From assembly GCF_947623445.1 (NCBI RefSeq), contig NC_135244.1, positions 16,740,860 to 16,804,859 on the forward strand: 64,000 bases of DNA. The letters run 5' to 3'. A program made the position numbers and the translations under genes. Source of the stretch: Clavelina lepadiformis (taxonomy: Eukaryota; Chordata; Ascidiacea; Aplousobranchia; Clavelinidae). Shown here piece by piece: positions 12,015 through 22,121 of this stretch. Below the pieces are notes generated by a model, which saw only the letters and a list, made by a program, of their open reading frames with translations, was not told where the DNA came from and made no database searches. Positions within the stretch are counted from its first letter, which is position 1; each line of letters begins with the position of its first letter.

Positions 12015-12226
12015 TGTTGCTGTTGTACAAGAATACAATGATTTCCACTTAGATATACCTCAACTAAAAAAAATATGCTAATCTATAAATCTGCTTCTAA
12101 TGGTAAATGTTACACCATCGATTTTGATGTTGAAATGCAGAATTACCATGTATAGAATGTACACAAAATACAATGCATTCTTCTTGTTACGCATCAACTG
12201 AAAGTAAACAAAGAATTCAGTTAGTC

Positions 12227-12298
12227 TGCGTCGAGCGGGAGTCGAATCCGGAACTAGTGCTTGGAAGGCACCAATGCTAACCGTTACACCATCGACGC
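12227..12298 (-). tRNA. tRNA-Gly(UCC), likely defective
   Basis: Class S. Confidence 0.6.
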
Positions 12299-12511
12299 TG
12301 TTGCTGTTGTACAAGAATACAATGTTTTCCACTTAGATATACCTAAATTTAAAAAATGTATGCTAATATAGAATTCTGCATCTAATAGTAAAGTTTACAC
12401 CATCGATGTTGATGTTGAAGTGCAAAATTATCATGTATAGAATGTAGACAGAATTCTATGCATTTTTTTTGTCATACATCAACTGAAAGTAAACAAACAA
12501 TTCAGTTAGTC

Positions 12512-12583
12512 TGCGTCGACCGGGAGTCGAACCCGGAACTATTGCTTGGAAGGCACCAATGCTAACCGTTACACCATCGACGC
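12512..12583 (-). tRNA. tRNA-Gly(UCC)
   Basis: Change: C42A, one anticodon-stem mismatch. Confidence 0.85.
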
Positions 12584-12789
12584 TGTTGCTGTTTTACAAG
12601 AATACGATGTATTTCACTTAGATATACCTCAAAGAAAAAAAGTATGCTAATCTATAAATCTGCTTCTAATAGTAAACGTTACACCATCGATATTACAGTG
12701 CAGAATTGCTATGTATAGGATGTACACAGAATGCAATGCATTCTTCTTGTTATTCATCACCTGAAAGTAAACAAAGAATTCAATTAGTC

Positions 12790-12861
12790 TGCGTCGACCG
12801 GGAGTCGAACCCGGAACTAGTGCTTGGAAGGCACCAATGCTAACCGTTACACCATCGACGC
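12790..12861 (-). tRNA. tRNA-Gly(UCC)
   Basis: Exact consensus. Confidence 0.95.
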
Positions 12862-13072
12862 TGTTGCTGTTGTACAAGAATACAATGTTTTCCACTTAGA
12901 TATACCTAAATTAAAAAAAGTATGCTAATATAGAATTCTGCTTCTAATAATAAAGGTTACACCATCGATGTTGATGTTGAAGTGCAAAATTATCATGTAC
13001 AGAATGTACATTAATACAATGCATTTTTCTTGTCATACATCAACTGAAAGTAAACAAACAATTCAGTTAGTC

Positions 13073-13144
13073 TGCGTCGACCGGGATTTGTACCCGGAAC
13101 TAGTGCTTGGAAGGCACCAATGCTAATCGTTACACCATCGACGC
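13073..13144 (-). tRNA. tRNA-Gly(UCC), likely defective
   Basis: T-loop heavily changed (C59A, G57A, U55A) and G19A. Confidence 0.55.
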
Positions 13145-13219
13145 TGTTGCTGAAGTTCAAGAATACAATGTTTTCGTCTTAGACATACCTCAATTAACAC
13201 AAAGTATACTAATTATATA

Positions 13220-13254
13220 TCTGCTTCTAATGTTAAATGTTACACCATCTACGC
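13220..13254 (-). pseudogene. relic half-tRNA inside the spacer (example)
   Basis: The plus strand reads tctgcttctaatgttaa then gttacaccatctacgc. It matches the two ends and D arm of the tRNA with about 38 nt (T arm and anticodon arm) missing. The next bases (gctgatgttgaaatgcaggaatacaatg) match the flank of the real gene (gctgttgctgaagttcaagaatacaatg). An equivalent relic sits in essentially every unit, about 110 bp from the intact gene. Confidence 0.75.
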
Positions 13255-13357
13255 TGATGTTGAAATGCAGGAATACAATGCATCGGTTTTAAATCGAATA
13301 TAATGTATTTTTTTTGTTATGCATCAACTGAAATTTAAAAAAACAATTCAATTAGTC

Positions 13358-13429
13358 TGCGTCGTTCGGGACTCGTACTCGGAACTAGTGCTTGGAAGGC
13401 ACCAATGCTAATCGTTACACTATCGACGC
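13358..13429 (-). tRNA. tRNA-Gly(UCC), likely defective
   Basis: Changes: U66A, G65A, C59G, U55A, G52A, G19A, G9A. Most diverged full-length copy of the left block. Confidence 0.5.
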
Positions 13430-13641
13430 TGTTGCTGTTATACAAAAATACAATGTTTTCCACTTAGATATACCTCAAATAAAAAAAGTATGCTAATCTA
13501 TAAATCTGCTTCTAATAGTAAACGTTACACCATCGATGTTGATGTTGAAATGCAGAATTACCATGTATAGAATGTACACAAAATACAATGCATTCTTCTT
13601 GTTACGCATCAACTGAAAGTAAACAAAGAATTCAGTTAGTC

Positions 13642-13713
13642 TGCGTCGAGCGGTTGTCGAATCCGGAACTAGTGCTTGGAAGGCACCAATGCTAACCGTT
13701 ACACCATCGACGC
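13642..13713 (-). tRNA. tRNA-Gly(UCC), likely defective
   Basis: Class S plus C61A and U60A. Confidence 0.5.
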
Positions 13714-13925
13714 TGTTGCTGTTGTACAAGAATACAATGTTTTCCACTTAGATATACCTAAATTTAAAAAATGTATGCTAATATAGAATTCTGCATCTAA
13801 TAGTAAAGGTTACACCATCGATGTTGATGTTGAAGTGCAGAATTATCATGTATAGAATGTACACTTAATAAAATGCATCTTTCTTGTTATACATCAACTG
13901 CAAGGAAACAAGAATTCAATTAGTC

Positions 13926-13997
13926 TGCGTCGACCGGGAGTCGAACCCGGAACTAGTGCTTGGAAGGCACCAATGCTAACCGTTACACCATCGACGC
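13926..13997 (-). tRNA. tRNA-Gly(UCC)
   Basis: Exact consensus. Confidence 0.95.
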
Positions 13998-14214
13998 TGT
14001 TGCTGTTGTACACGAATACAATGTTTTCCACTTATATAACTTATACCTCAAATAAAAGAAGTATGCTAATCTATAAATCTGCTTCTAATAGTAAAGGTTA
14101 CACCATCGATGTTGATGTTGAAGTGCAGAATTATCATTTATAGAATGTACACTTAATACAATGCATCTTTCTTGTTATACATCAACTGCAAGAAAACAAA
14201 GAATTCAATTAGTC

Positions 14215-14286
14215 TGCGTCGACCGGGAGTCGAACCCGGAACTAGTGCTTGGAAGGCACCAATGCTAACCGTTACACCATCGACGC
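14215..14286 (-). tRNA. tRNA-Gly(UCC)
   Basis: Exact consensus; first partner of the only 174-bp unit. Confidence 0.95.
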
Positions 14287-14388
14287 TGTTGCTGTTGTAC
14301 AAGAAAACAATGCATCGGTTTTAAATCGAATACAATGTATTTTTTTTGTTATGCATCAACTGAAAGTAAACAAAGAATTCAATTAGTC

Positions 14389-14460
14389 TGCGTCGACCGG
14401 GAATCGAACCCGTAACTAGTGCTTGGAAGGCACCAATGCTAACCGTTACACCATCGACGC
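14389..14460 (-). tRNA. tRNA-Gly(UCC)
   Basis: Changes: C59U, C49A. Lies only 103 bp from the previous gene. Confidence 0.8.
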
Positions 14461-14672
14461 TGTTGCTGTTGTACAAGAATACAATGATTTCCACTTAGAT
14501 ATACCTCCACTAAAAAAAATATGCTAATCAATAAATCTGCTTTTAATGGTAAATGTTACACCATCGATGTTGATGTTGAAATGCAGAATTACCATGTATA
14601 GAATGTACACAAAATACAATGTATTCTTCTTGTTATACATCAACTGAAAGTAAACAAAGAATTCAGTTAGTC

Positions 14673-14744
14673 TGCGTCGACCGGGATTCGAACCCGGAAC
14701 TAGTGCTTGGAAGGCACCAATGCTAACCGTTACACCATCGACGC
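14673..14744 (-). tRNA. tRNA-Gly(UCC)
   Basis: Change: C59A, tolerated in the B box. Confidence 0.93.
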
Positions 14745-14961
14745 TGTTGATGTTGTACACGAATACAATGTTTTCCACTTATATAACTTATACCTCAAAT
14801 AAAAGAAGTATGCTAATCTATAAATCTGCTTCTAATAATAAAGGTTACACCATCGATGCTGATGTTGAAGTGCAGAATTATCATTTATAGAATGTACACT
14901 TAATACAATGCATCTTTCTTGTTATACATCAACTGAAAGTAAACAAAGAATTCAATTAGTC

Positions 14962-15033
14962 TGCGTCGACCGGGAATCGAACCCGTAACTAGTGCTTGGA
15001 AGGCACCAATGCTAACCGTTACACCATCGACGC
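14962..15033 (-). tRNA. tRNA-Gly(UCC)
   Basis: Changes: C59U, C49A. Confidence 0.8.
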
Positions 15034-15239
15034 TGTTGCTGTTGTACAAGAATACAATGTTTTCCACTTAGATATACCTCAAATAAAAAAAGTATGCTAA
15101 TCTATAAATCTGCTTCTAATAGTAAAGGTTACACCATCGATATTGCAGTGCAGAATTATCATGTATAGAATGTACACAGAATGCAATGCATTCTTCTTGT
15201 TATTCATCACCTGAAAGTAAACAAAGAATTCAATTAGTC

Positions 15240-15311
15240 TGCGTCGACCGGGAGTCGAACCCGTAACTAGTGCTTGGAAGGCACCAATGCTAACCGTTAC
15301 ACCATCGACGC
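15240..15311 (-). tRNA. tRNA-Gly(UCC)
   Basis: Class T. Last copy before the LINE insertion. Confidence 0.82.
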
Positions 15312-15465
15312 TGTTGCTGTTGTACAAGAATACAACGTTTTCCACTTAGATATACCTAAATTAAAATAAAGTACGGTAATATGGAATTCTGCTTCTAATA
15401 GTAAAGGTTACACCATCGATGTTGATGTTGAAGTGCAAAATTATCATGAATAGAATGTAGACAGA

Positions 15466-15480
15466 ATTCTATCCTTTTTT

Positions 15481-15481
<1 letters not shown>
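15466..15481. repeat. left target-site duplication of the LINE
   Basis: The sequence attctatcctttttt(c) is repeated with about two differences at 21141-21156 (attctatgcatttttc). Both belong to the array spacer. Confidence 0.7.
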
Positions 15482-15518
<37 letters not shown>

Positions 15519-15540
15519 CTAACTTTTTTTTTTTTTTTTA
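15482..15540 (-). repeat. A-rich tail of the LINE (poly-T on plus strand)
   Basis: Two long T runs separated by gcctaac, at the 3' end of the element. This supports insertion by target-primed reverse transcription. Confidence 0.85.
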
Positions 15541-16101
15541 ACCTTTTCATGGGTTTTAACACGACAATGCACGATCAATACACGAAAACACTATTCGATA
15601 TGCAACACACTTTTGTACATAAATACTTCTTTTGATACTGTCACAATCGAAATTAATTTGAGCACATACTATTCCAAAGGGTTTGTGTTACTGAGTTGTG
15701 AACACTTGTCTGGCGACTTTTCTCTGCGCTATTGCGCGCTTTTGACATGGCTTTTATTCTGTTTATCACCTCTTGATAGAGAAACGGTTCTTGTTCGAAA
15801 ATCACTTTGTTTCTAGATAGCCATATGCAGTACCTTGAAATGCTTAACAATAATATTGTTGCATTCAAATTGGTTTCGCAAACACAAAGTTGTTTTAGTG
15901 GACTCAAGTCCAAGGCAATACACATTTGTGGAGAAACTTTCGGCATCAAAACACCACTGATGTTAAATATTACCACGTTTACATAATCCCATATGGGTTG
16001 TATACATACACAATCATAAAACAAATGATATACATCTTCATCATGAAGGTCACATAATGGGCATCTTGATGTTTTTTGTATACGTGCTATGCGCTCATTA
16101 A

Positions 16102-16109
16102 TACATAAG
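16102..16109. repeat. left 8-bp target-site duplication of the MITE
   Basis: tacataag, repeated exactly at 16451-16458. Confidence 0.9.
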
Positions 16110-16450
16110 CAGGGTTGCCATCAGTCTCAACTCAAAAATAAGGACGACTAGAAAATGAAAGACGAATACCACCTTAAACAGTGTACAACAGGAGAAAGCA
16201 ACCAATGTTCCTAAAAAAAAACAAGACACTATCTGCATGTTCATAATTTTGGTATCTCTTTGGTACAAAATGGTATCGTAAAGGTGACAAAATGCCCAAA
16301 ATACGAACCTCTGCCCTAAAAATAAGACGAAAATAAGGACGCAAGTGAAAATAAGGACATTTCTTAGAAAAAAGGACAAAAATATTTTCTAAGACACGGA
16401 CCTTCAAAATAAGGACAAATCTTAGAAATAAGGACGGTATGGCAACCCTG
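16110..16450. mobile_element. hAT-type MITE nested in LINE ORF2 (341 bp)
   Basis: Terminal inverted repeats cagggttgccat / atggcaaccctg and a perfect 8-bp target duplication (tacataag), the signature of hAT-superfamily insertion. The interior has no credible coding capacity. It has several copies of the subterminal motif aaataaggac, clustered at both ends. The short ORFs across it are accidental. Confidence 0.9.
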
Positions 16451-16458
16451 TACATAAG
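16451..16458. repeat. right 8-bp target-site duplication of the MITE
   Basis: tacataag, exact match to 16102-16109. Confidence 0.9.
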
Positions 16459-19400
16459 GGTAGCACATTCCATACCATCTTGTAACCAAAAGTTTTTAAA
16501 TAATTTGGTAGTACCTTATTGTGAATGCCAGTCCACATGTTTTGCATATTTATGGGGAACATAGGTACTAGTACTTGTGCATTTCTCTCGTTTACAATTC
16601 TCCTGTAAATTTGTTTGGTTGTCTTTTCAGCAATTTCATCTATGGTAATGCTGTAACGTTTCAGGATATCAACTACGTTGCTATAATATGACGTGGGTTG
16701 TGAAGCATGCAGCACAGAATTATTTACAGGCATTGCCAGCATTTTACACAAAGTAAAGCCAATGTAATATTCAAGGAAATACAGCGGTAAGTGTATGCTG
16801 TTATTTTGCTTTCGAGCGTTGTAATATTTCTTAACAACTTTTAACTTCAAGATATCTAAATACAATGGAATGTCGATAAAGTCGTATCCACCGTTTTCCC
16901 TGGTTTTACTTATCGTTTCCATGTTTAATCTTGCACTAGTGCTAAAAACATAATTTTCAACAATTTTGCGTACATTTCGGCGTTGCTGAAGCGCAAGATC
17001 ATACACTCTAGAACCATACACAAAAATGGGCAATAATAGTGTTTTTACAATGAGCGATTTTCCATCATACGTCGATCTAAATTTTGAGAAATTCGATACC
17101 TTCAAACGCATGCTACGCACCTTGTTTTCGAGCCAATCAGTAATTGCCTGAGGTTTACCATAAGGAACGTTTAAAACATTTATCGAATCGACCCAGGAAA
17201 GCGTGAGAAGCTGAGAGTTTTTGCTTTGCTTCCTACCTAGTTTCAAAGCCGTTACTTTACTGAAGTTCACTTTTATTCCCGTCGCTGTAAGGTATTCACC
17301 TAATACAACAAAGGCCTGTGACACCGATTGTTCATCTTGGAGCACCAAGGTTGTATCATCAGCGTATGCTATAGTTTTCACAACTTTACCGCCTGAAGCT
17401 GGTAGATGTAAACCTTGTATAGCTGTATTCTTGTTTAAAGCAATTATAACCGGCTCCATTGCTAACAGAAACAAATACAAGCTTAATGGATCTCCTTGTC
17501 GTAAACCGCGTTCGACGCGAAAATCTGCCCCTATGTGCCCATTTATCATTACACATGTTTGATTATTTATCAGCGTAGTTGTAATCATTTTCGTAAAAAT
17601 TTCACCAAGCCCGAATTTTTTCAGAATTTCAACCAAGAATTCATGATCGACGCAGTCAAATGCTTTGTAGATGTCAAGAGATACAATGTATCCATCGGTG
17701 TTTCTGTTTTTAATATATTCAATACAGTCTCTAAGCAGCGCTGTTCCATCGTTTATATCTCTGCCACACACAGCAAACTGCGTGTCATTGATAAGTTTTG
17801 GTACTAAGCTTTTCAATCGTAACGTCATCATTTTGCTAAATATTTTATAATCGACATTCAGTAATGTTATCGGTCGATAATTTTTTATATCAGTCCGTTC
17901 GCCTTTCTTAAATATCAGAGTTATCAATCCCCGAGTCAACTCGGCGGGTGGTTGTGATTCAGCAAAAAACTCTTTCGCTACTTCAATCAGCGTGTCGCCT
18001 ACAAGGCTCCAAAACGTTTTGTAGAATTCTATGCTTAAGCCATCGAGCCCCGGTGTTTTACCATTTTTCATGGATTTAACGGCGAAAAGCATCTCGTCCT
18101 TAGTTACTTCTAGATCTAAGGTCTCTGTGGTGTCTCTATCTATTTTTTGTTCAATATCCTGTAGGAACGCGCTTTGTCTCCGTTTGTCAAGTTTTTGTTT
18201 CGAGTATAAGGTTTTATAGAAATCAGTCGCAACGTCTAGTTTTTCTTTCGGCGTGTTTGCTTCTATGTTTTGATTTGTGCGCAGCGACTCGATGTAGGTC
18301 GCTCTATGATGTTCTTTCAGCTTGCGGTAGAAAAACTTTGTCGGGCGATCTCCGTAGTCAAGTTCATTTGCATGAGCAATTATTCTAATTTTCTTTCGTT
18401 TTTCTTTGTGGATAGTAATTAGTTCGGCTTTTGTTTTGCGAAACTCTGTCATGACTTTTTTGCCTTCATTTAAGTCTTGGCGCAAATCATTGAGGCTTGC
18501 GTTTAATTCGTGTTCTCGCTGATTCTTTTTTTGGTGAATTCGCTTCGAGTGTTTCTGCACCAGTTCTCTTATTCGGTACTTTGTATCAATCCACCAATCG
18601 AGTTTATTTTTGTAAAGAACTTGCAGACTTTTATAATCATGCCAGCTTTCTTTTAATTCTTGAGTAAGGTCTTCATTTTCGTAAACGGTGACATTGTTTT
18701 TCCAGTAGCCATTGCCGTAGTTTCTGGAAATGTAATGATAATTACATCTGGAAATGTAATGAAAAATTTAATTTGATATCAACGTGAATCGCATCGTGAT
18801 CACTTACAGCGCAAGGTTCGATGACATGATTAATGTGCGTGAGCTCGTCTGAACCGTAAAAGCGGTCCAGCCTTGAGTGCGCTTCGTTGCCATGCCAAGT
18901 AAAATCTTTTCCGTTCGGTCGTGATATTCTATAGAGGTCTTTCAATCCGTAGGTTTCGCACAAATCCTTCAGGGACTTCGACTCATACCGTTTAACTTGG
19001 TGCGCCATAAAGTTATTGCGATCTTTTAGTCGGTCGTCGACGCAGTTGAAATCCCCCGCCAACAGTGTTGGTAATTTACTGTGCACATAAGGATATATGC
19101 CGTCATAAAACCGATCTTGCGTGTTGCATTCGTTGCCACTTTCGCGTACTGGTGCGTAAACGTTTACAATGTGCATACTTTCGCCAAAAACACTAATATC
19201 CGCGGCTAATGCTCTCCCAAAATTGTCAAAATTTACGCTTTTAACCTCTATATGCTTGTTATTTATTAGTATAGCCAGGCCTCTTGATTGCGTGTTTCCT
19301 GAATTCCACAGCGCACGCTTACCCCATTCTTTTGTCCACTGTATTTCGTCCCCCGGGCTAGAGTGCGTTTCTTGTAACAAGGCAACGTCAACGTTTTTGG

Positions 19401-19542
19401 TGCGTAGCAAGTCATAAACGAAGGCGCGTTTGTCTTGCTTTCGCAATCCATTACAATTAAGACTGAGAATACGTAGAAGAAACATAATAAACGATAACGT
19501 AAGGTATCTAAATCCGGAAAAAACGAATACAATAATTACTAT

Positions 19543-20997
19543 TTAAATATAATCTTTAATCCCTTCAATACTCTCACATGTGTATTTATATCCACAATTA
19601 CAAAAGTATGATTGAGAGGGGCTTATGGCCTTACAAACCACCTCTTCACAGTCACAATGTATAACACACAAATTGCATTCTGTGTTCACACATTTGCCTT
19701 GTGTTCTAACAGGGGGTATTAGGTTGTAGCTCTTACATAAACACTCACACAATGAAGCATTACAGGTTGCACATTCAACAAAGTTCTCACCATACTCTGA
19801 TACATGAGTGTGTGCTTTACAGCAGGATAGGTATTTTAATTCACTTTGACACACATCACAAGGAAAGTCATGCATGTTTCCTTCTGGAATTATCTGTTTA
19901 ATTCTGTCATTACAGGTATTTATTACTATATAATCTTCAGGGCATTTACTACATTTCCATTTCTTGCACTCCAAGATATGTTCTTCATTGTTACATGCTA
20001 GACATTTGACTATGTAAGTATTATCATTATGGCTAACCTTTGTGCAGGGCTTCTCAGATGCCTCATCTGGAGAAGGTCTTTTCCTGTCACTCCTCCTCTC
20101 AGTATTCTTTTCTATTGAGTTGTCTTCATTCATATGTACTTCTGTTAGATTGTTTTCTGTCATGTCAAACCAGTCCCTAGGTTGTTCTTCCCCTTTCTTT
20201 GTGGTTGCTGTATCAGGTTCATTGCTGTCATTGTTCTTTCCATCTTCAGTATTGTCCTTGTTTGTGTTCATTATAGAATTTTCATGGTTTTCTTCATTGT
20301 GAGTGTGGCCAGGTGATTGGTGTCTAGTGAGAGGGTTTCTATAATAATCCATACCTCTTCTAGGGTTTGGCTGATTGTTCTCTTCCAGTGGGGGGTATTC
20401 AGAGTTATTTTTGGCAGGACAGTTGATGTGTTTGTGTCCTGGTTTGTTGCAGTACTGGCATGTTGCCAACTGTCCATGGTATTTGACTAGTAGTTCTTCT
20501 CCAAGAATATTTAAATAGCTTGGTATTGGTGTTTGATCCAGTTCATCTTTAGCCATTTCCATAATATAAACACCACTGAACAAAGCCTTTGCATCTTTTT
20601 TTGGGAAACATTTAATGATTTTACCATGATTTTCTTCTAAGTATGATTTCAAGGCTTCAATAGGAAATGGTGTAGGAATAAAAGATATATGAACATATAC
20701 CTTATCCGGTTCATACAGCTTTAGGTACCGAATTTCTTCAAGATTAAGAAGTTTTTCATGTAAATCCAGAACATGTTCTCTCGACTTGCAGGTAATATCG
20801 ATATTGCCGCCTTTCTTCTCCACTAGGCCAACGAGTAATTTTAAAGAAAAGTTAATCTTTTCAAAAATTTTCCAAAGATCTTCCCTTTTGGTACCATAAG
20901 ATACTCTAAACGTTAGGCAATTTGGCCTTGCATACTCCATAGGTCTTAACTTCTTCTTAACTTTGTCCGAATAAGAAACGGGTTTACTTTCTGCCAT
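19543..20997 (-). CDS. LINE ORF1: RNA-binding zinc-knuckle protein
   Basis: An intact 484-residue frame. Residues about 25-180 form two RRM-like stretches (LTFRVSYGTKREDLWKIFEK and KVYVHISFIPTPFPIEALK). They are followed by a CCHC zinc knuckle (CQYCNKPGHKHINC, about residues 188-201), as in ORF1 of Tx1-group elements, where the protein is thought to bind element RNA. The middle (about 210-330) is polar and rich in N, E, D and K, probably disordered. The C-terminal ~150 residues contain roughly 30 cysteines in CxxC-type pairs, a cysteine-rich, probably metal-binding region that I do not recognise. The start at 20997 is the first Met of the frame and gives an uninterrupted RRM-like region. ORF1 being whole while ORF2 is broken suggests a fairly young copy. 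Confidence 0.85.
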   Translation of the reverse strand: MAESKPVSYSDKVKKKLRPMEYARPNCLTFRVSYGTKREDLWKIFEKINFSLKLLVGLVEKKGGNIDITCKSREHVLDLHEKLLNLEEIRYLKLYEPDKVYVHISFIPTPFPIEALKSYLEENHGKIIKCFPKKDAKALFSGVYIMEMAKDELDQTPIPSYLNILGEELLVKYHGQLATCQYCNKPGHKHINCPAKNNSEYPPLEENNQPNPRRGMDYYRNPLTRHQSPGHTHNEENHENSIMNTNKDNTEDGKNNDSNEPDTATTKKGEEQPRDWFDMTENNLTEVHMNEDNSIEKNTERRSDRKRPSPDEASEKPCTKVSHNDNTYIVKCLACNNEEHILECKKWKCSKCPEDYIVINTCNDRIKQIIPEGNMHDFPCDVCQSELKYLSCCKAHTHVSEYGENFVECATCNASLCECLCKSYNLIPPVRTQGKCVNTECNLCVIHCDCEEVVCKAISPSQSYFCNCGYKYTCESIEGIKDYI

Positions 20998-21199
20998 AAC
21001 TTTCGATGATTCAGAGCACTCAAGTGCAAATATTTAACAATATAAGCCGGCGTAATGGGTGGCTAACCCAAAATATTCTACCAGATTTCCACGCGGTTGC
21101 TTAACTTCGTCCGCTACAGTCCACCCAGCTCATATCTTCCATTCTATGCATTTTTCTTGTCATACATCAACTGAAAGTAAACAAAGAATTCAGTTAGTC

Positions 21200-21271
21200 T
21201 GCGTCGACCGGGAATCGAACCCGGAACTAGAGCTTGGAAGGCACCAATGCTAACCGTTACACCATCGACGC
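21200..21271 (-). tRNA. tRNA-Gly(UCC)
   Basis: Changes: C59U, A41U. A41U is shared only with 63696. Confidence 0.82.
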
Positions 21272-21483
21272 TGTTGCTGTTGTACAAGAATACAATGATT
21301 TCCACTTAGATATACCTCAACTAAAATAAATATTCTAATCTATAAATCTGCTTCTAATAGTAAAGGTTACACCATCGATGTTGATGTTGAAGTGCAAAAT
21401 TACAATGTATAGAATGTACACAAAATACAATGCATTCTTCTTGTTATGCATCAACTGAAAGTAAACAAAGAATTAAGTTAGTC

Positions 21484-21555
21484 TGCGTCAACCGGGAGTC
21501 GAACCCGGAACTAGTGCTTGGAAGGCACCAATGCTAGCCGTTACACCATCGACGC
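21484..21555 (-). tRNA. tRNA-Gly(UCC)
   Basis: Changes: C67U, U20C; both tolerable. Confidence 0.88.
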
Positions 21556-21769
21556 TGTTGCTAAAGTGAAACAGAACAATGTTTTGGTCTTAGGTAAACG
21601 TCAACTAAAAGTAATTGTACAATTCTATACATCTACTTCTAATGCTAAATGTCACACCTTCTACGCGGATGTTTAAATGCTTGTATACAATGCATGGGTT
21701 TTATACCAAATACAACGTATTCTTCTTTGTTATGCATCAACTGCAAGTAAACAAAGAATTCAGTTAGTC

Positions 21770-21841
21770 TGCGTCGACCGGGAGTCGAACCCGGAACTAG
21801 TGCTTGGAAGGCACCAATGCTAACCGTTACACCATAGACGC
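21770..21841 (-). tRNA. tRNA-Gly(UCC)
   Basis: Change: G6U, one acceptor mismatch. Confidence 0.85.
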
Positions 21842-22049
21842 TGTTGCTGTTTTACAAGAATACAATGTATTTTACTTAGATATACCTCAAATAAAAAAAT
21901 ATGCTAATCTATAAATCTGCTTCTAATAGTAAAGGTTACACCATCGATGTTGATGTTGAAGTGCAGAATTATCATGTATAGAATGTAGACAGAATACAAT
22001 GTATTCTTCTTCTTCATCAACTGCAAGTAAACAAACAATTCAGTTAGTC

Positions 22050-22121
22050 TGCGTCGACCGGGAGTCGAACCCGGAACTTGTGCTTGGAAGGCACCAATGC
22101 TAACAGTTACACCATCGACGC
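22050..22121 (-). tRNA. tRNA-Gly(UCC)
   Basis: Changes: U43A, G18U (G18 is normally invariant). Confidence 0.7.

Larger units (their letters stand above)
1..15481 (-). repeat. tandem tRNA-Gly(UCC) array, left block
   Basis: About 53 units of roughly 284 bp (range 278-289), each a 72-nt tRNA-Gly(UCC) gene on the minus strand plus a ~212-bp AT-rich spacer. Two spacer families alternate: one follows the tRNA (plus strand) with gctgttgtacaagaatac and the other with gctaaagtgaaacagaac. Both carry a relic tRNA half about 110 bp from the gene. Exceptions to the spacing are a 479-bp gap with a truncated copy (651 to 1130) and one 174-bp unit (14216 to 14390). A block of units is duplicated at a distance of 3991-3992 bp (14 units: 6245/6531/7383 match 10236/10522/11375), and another at 2853 bp (9091/9375 match 11944/12228). 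The block is interrupted at its right end by a LINE. Confidence 0.95.
15653..19485 (-). pseudogene. LINE ORF2: endonuclease-reverse transcriptase, interrupted
   Basis: The endonuclease part (19485 down to about 18770, 247-aa open frame) shows LNCNGLR near the start, the catalytic QETHS, GDFN and SRLDRFY motifs, and SDHD before its end. The reverse transcriptase part (open frame 16422-18560) has GLDGLSIEFYK, the fingers motif NYRPITLLN, and YADD in TIAYADDTTLVL. The C-terminus (15653-16100) carries CPLC followed by H and C (CDLHDEDVYHLFYDC), the CCHC typical of L1/Tx1 ORF2. Two things break it. A frame change lies near 18740-18770 beside a local duplication of ttcattacatttccag, and a 341-bp MITE is inserted at 16110-16450. 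Reading across the MITE with one copy of its target duplication gives a continuous frame, so that insertion is secondary. Confidence 0.88.
15482..21140 (-). mobile_element. L1/Tx1-group LINE, near full length
   Basis: A non-LTR retrotransposon on the minus strand. In its own 5' to 3' order it has a ~143-bp 5' UTR (20998-21140), ORF1 (19543-20997), a 57-bp gap, ORF2 (15653-19485, endonuclease then reverse transcriptase then C-terminal CCHC), a ~110-bp 3' UTR and an A-rich tail. It is flanked by a ~15-16-bp duplication of spacer sequence. Without the nested MITE it is about 5.3 kb, typical of the group. The apurinic-like endonuclease, YADD reverse transcriptase and ORF1 zinc knuckle place it in the L1/Tx1 group, some of whose members insert into specific multicopy genes. 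A paralogous unoccupied site is visible near 63635-63660. Confidence 0.9.

Noticed and set aside
1-15400. Dozens of 60-110-codon ORFs on both strands (MENIVF..., MEGTNANRYTID...) repeated every ~284 bp
   Set aside because: They run through the tRNA gene and relic in sense or antisense, vary in length with each point change and recur only because the unit recurs; no protein-like conservation.
16098-16473. ORFs of 93-99 codons across the LINE
   Set aside because: They lie within the MITE and are hydrophobic products of its AT-rich repeats.
17221-18219. Plus-strand ORFs of 62-113 codons
   Set aside because: Shadows of the reverse transcriptase frame on the other strand.
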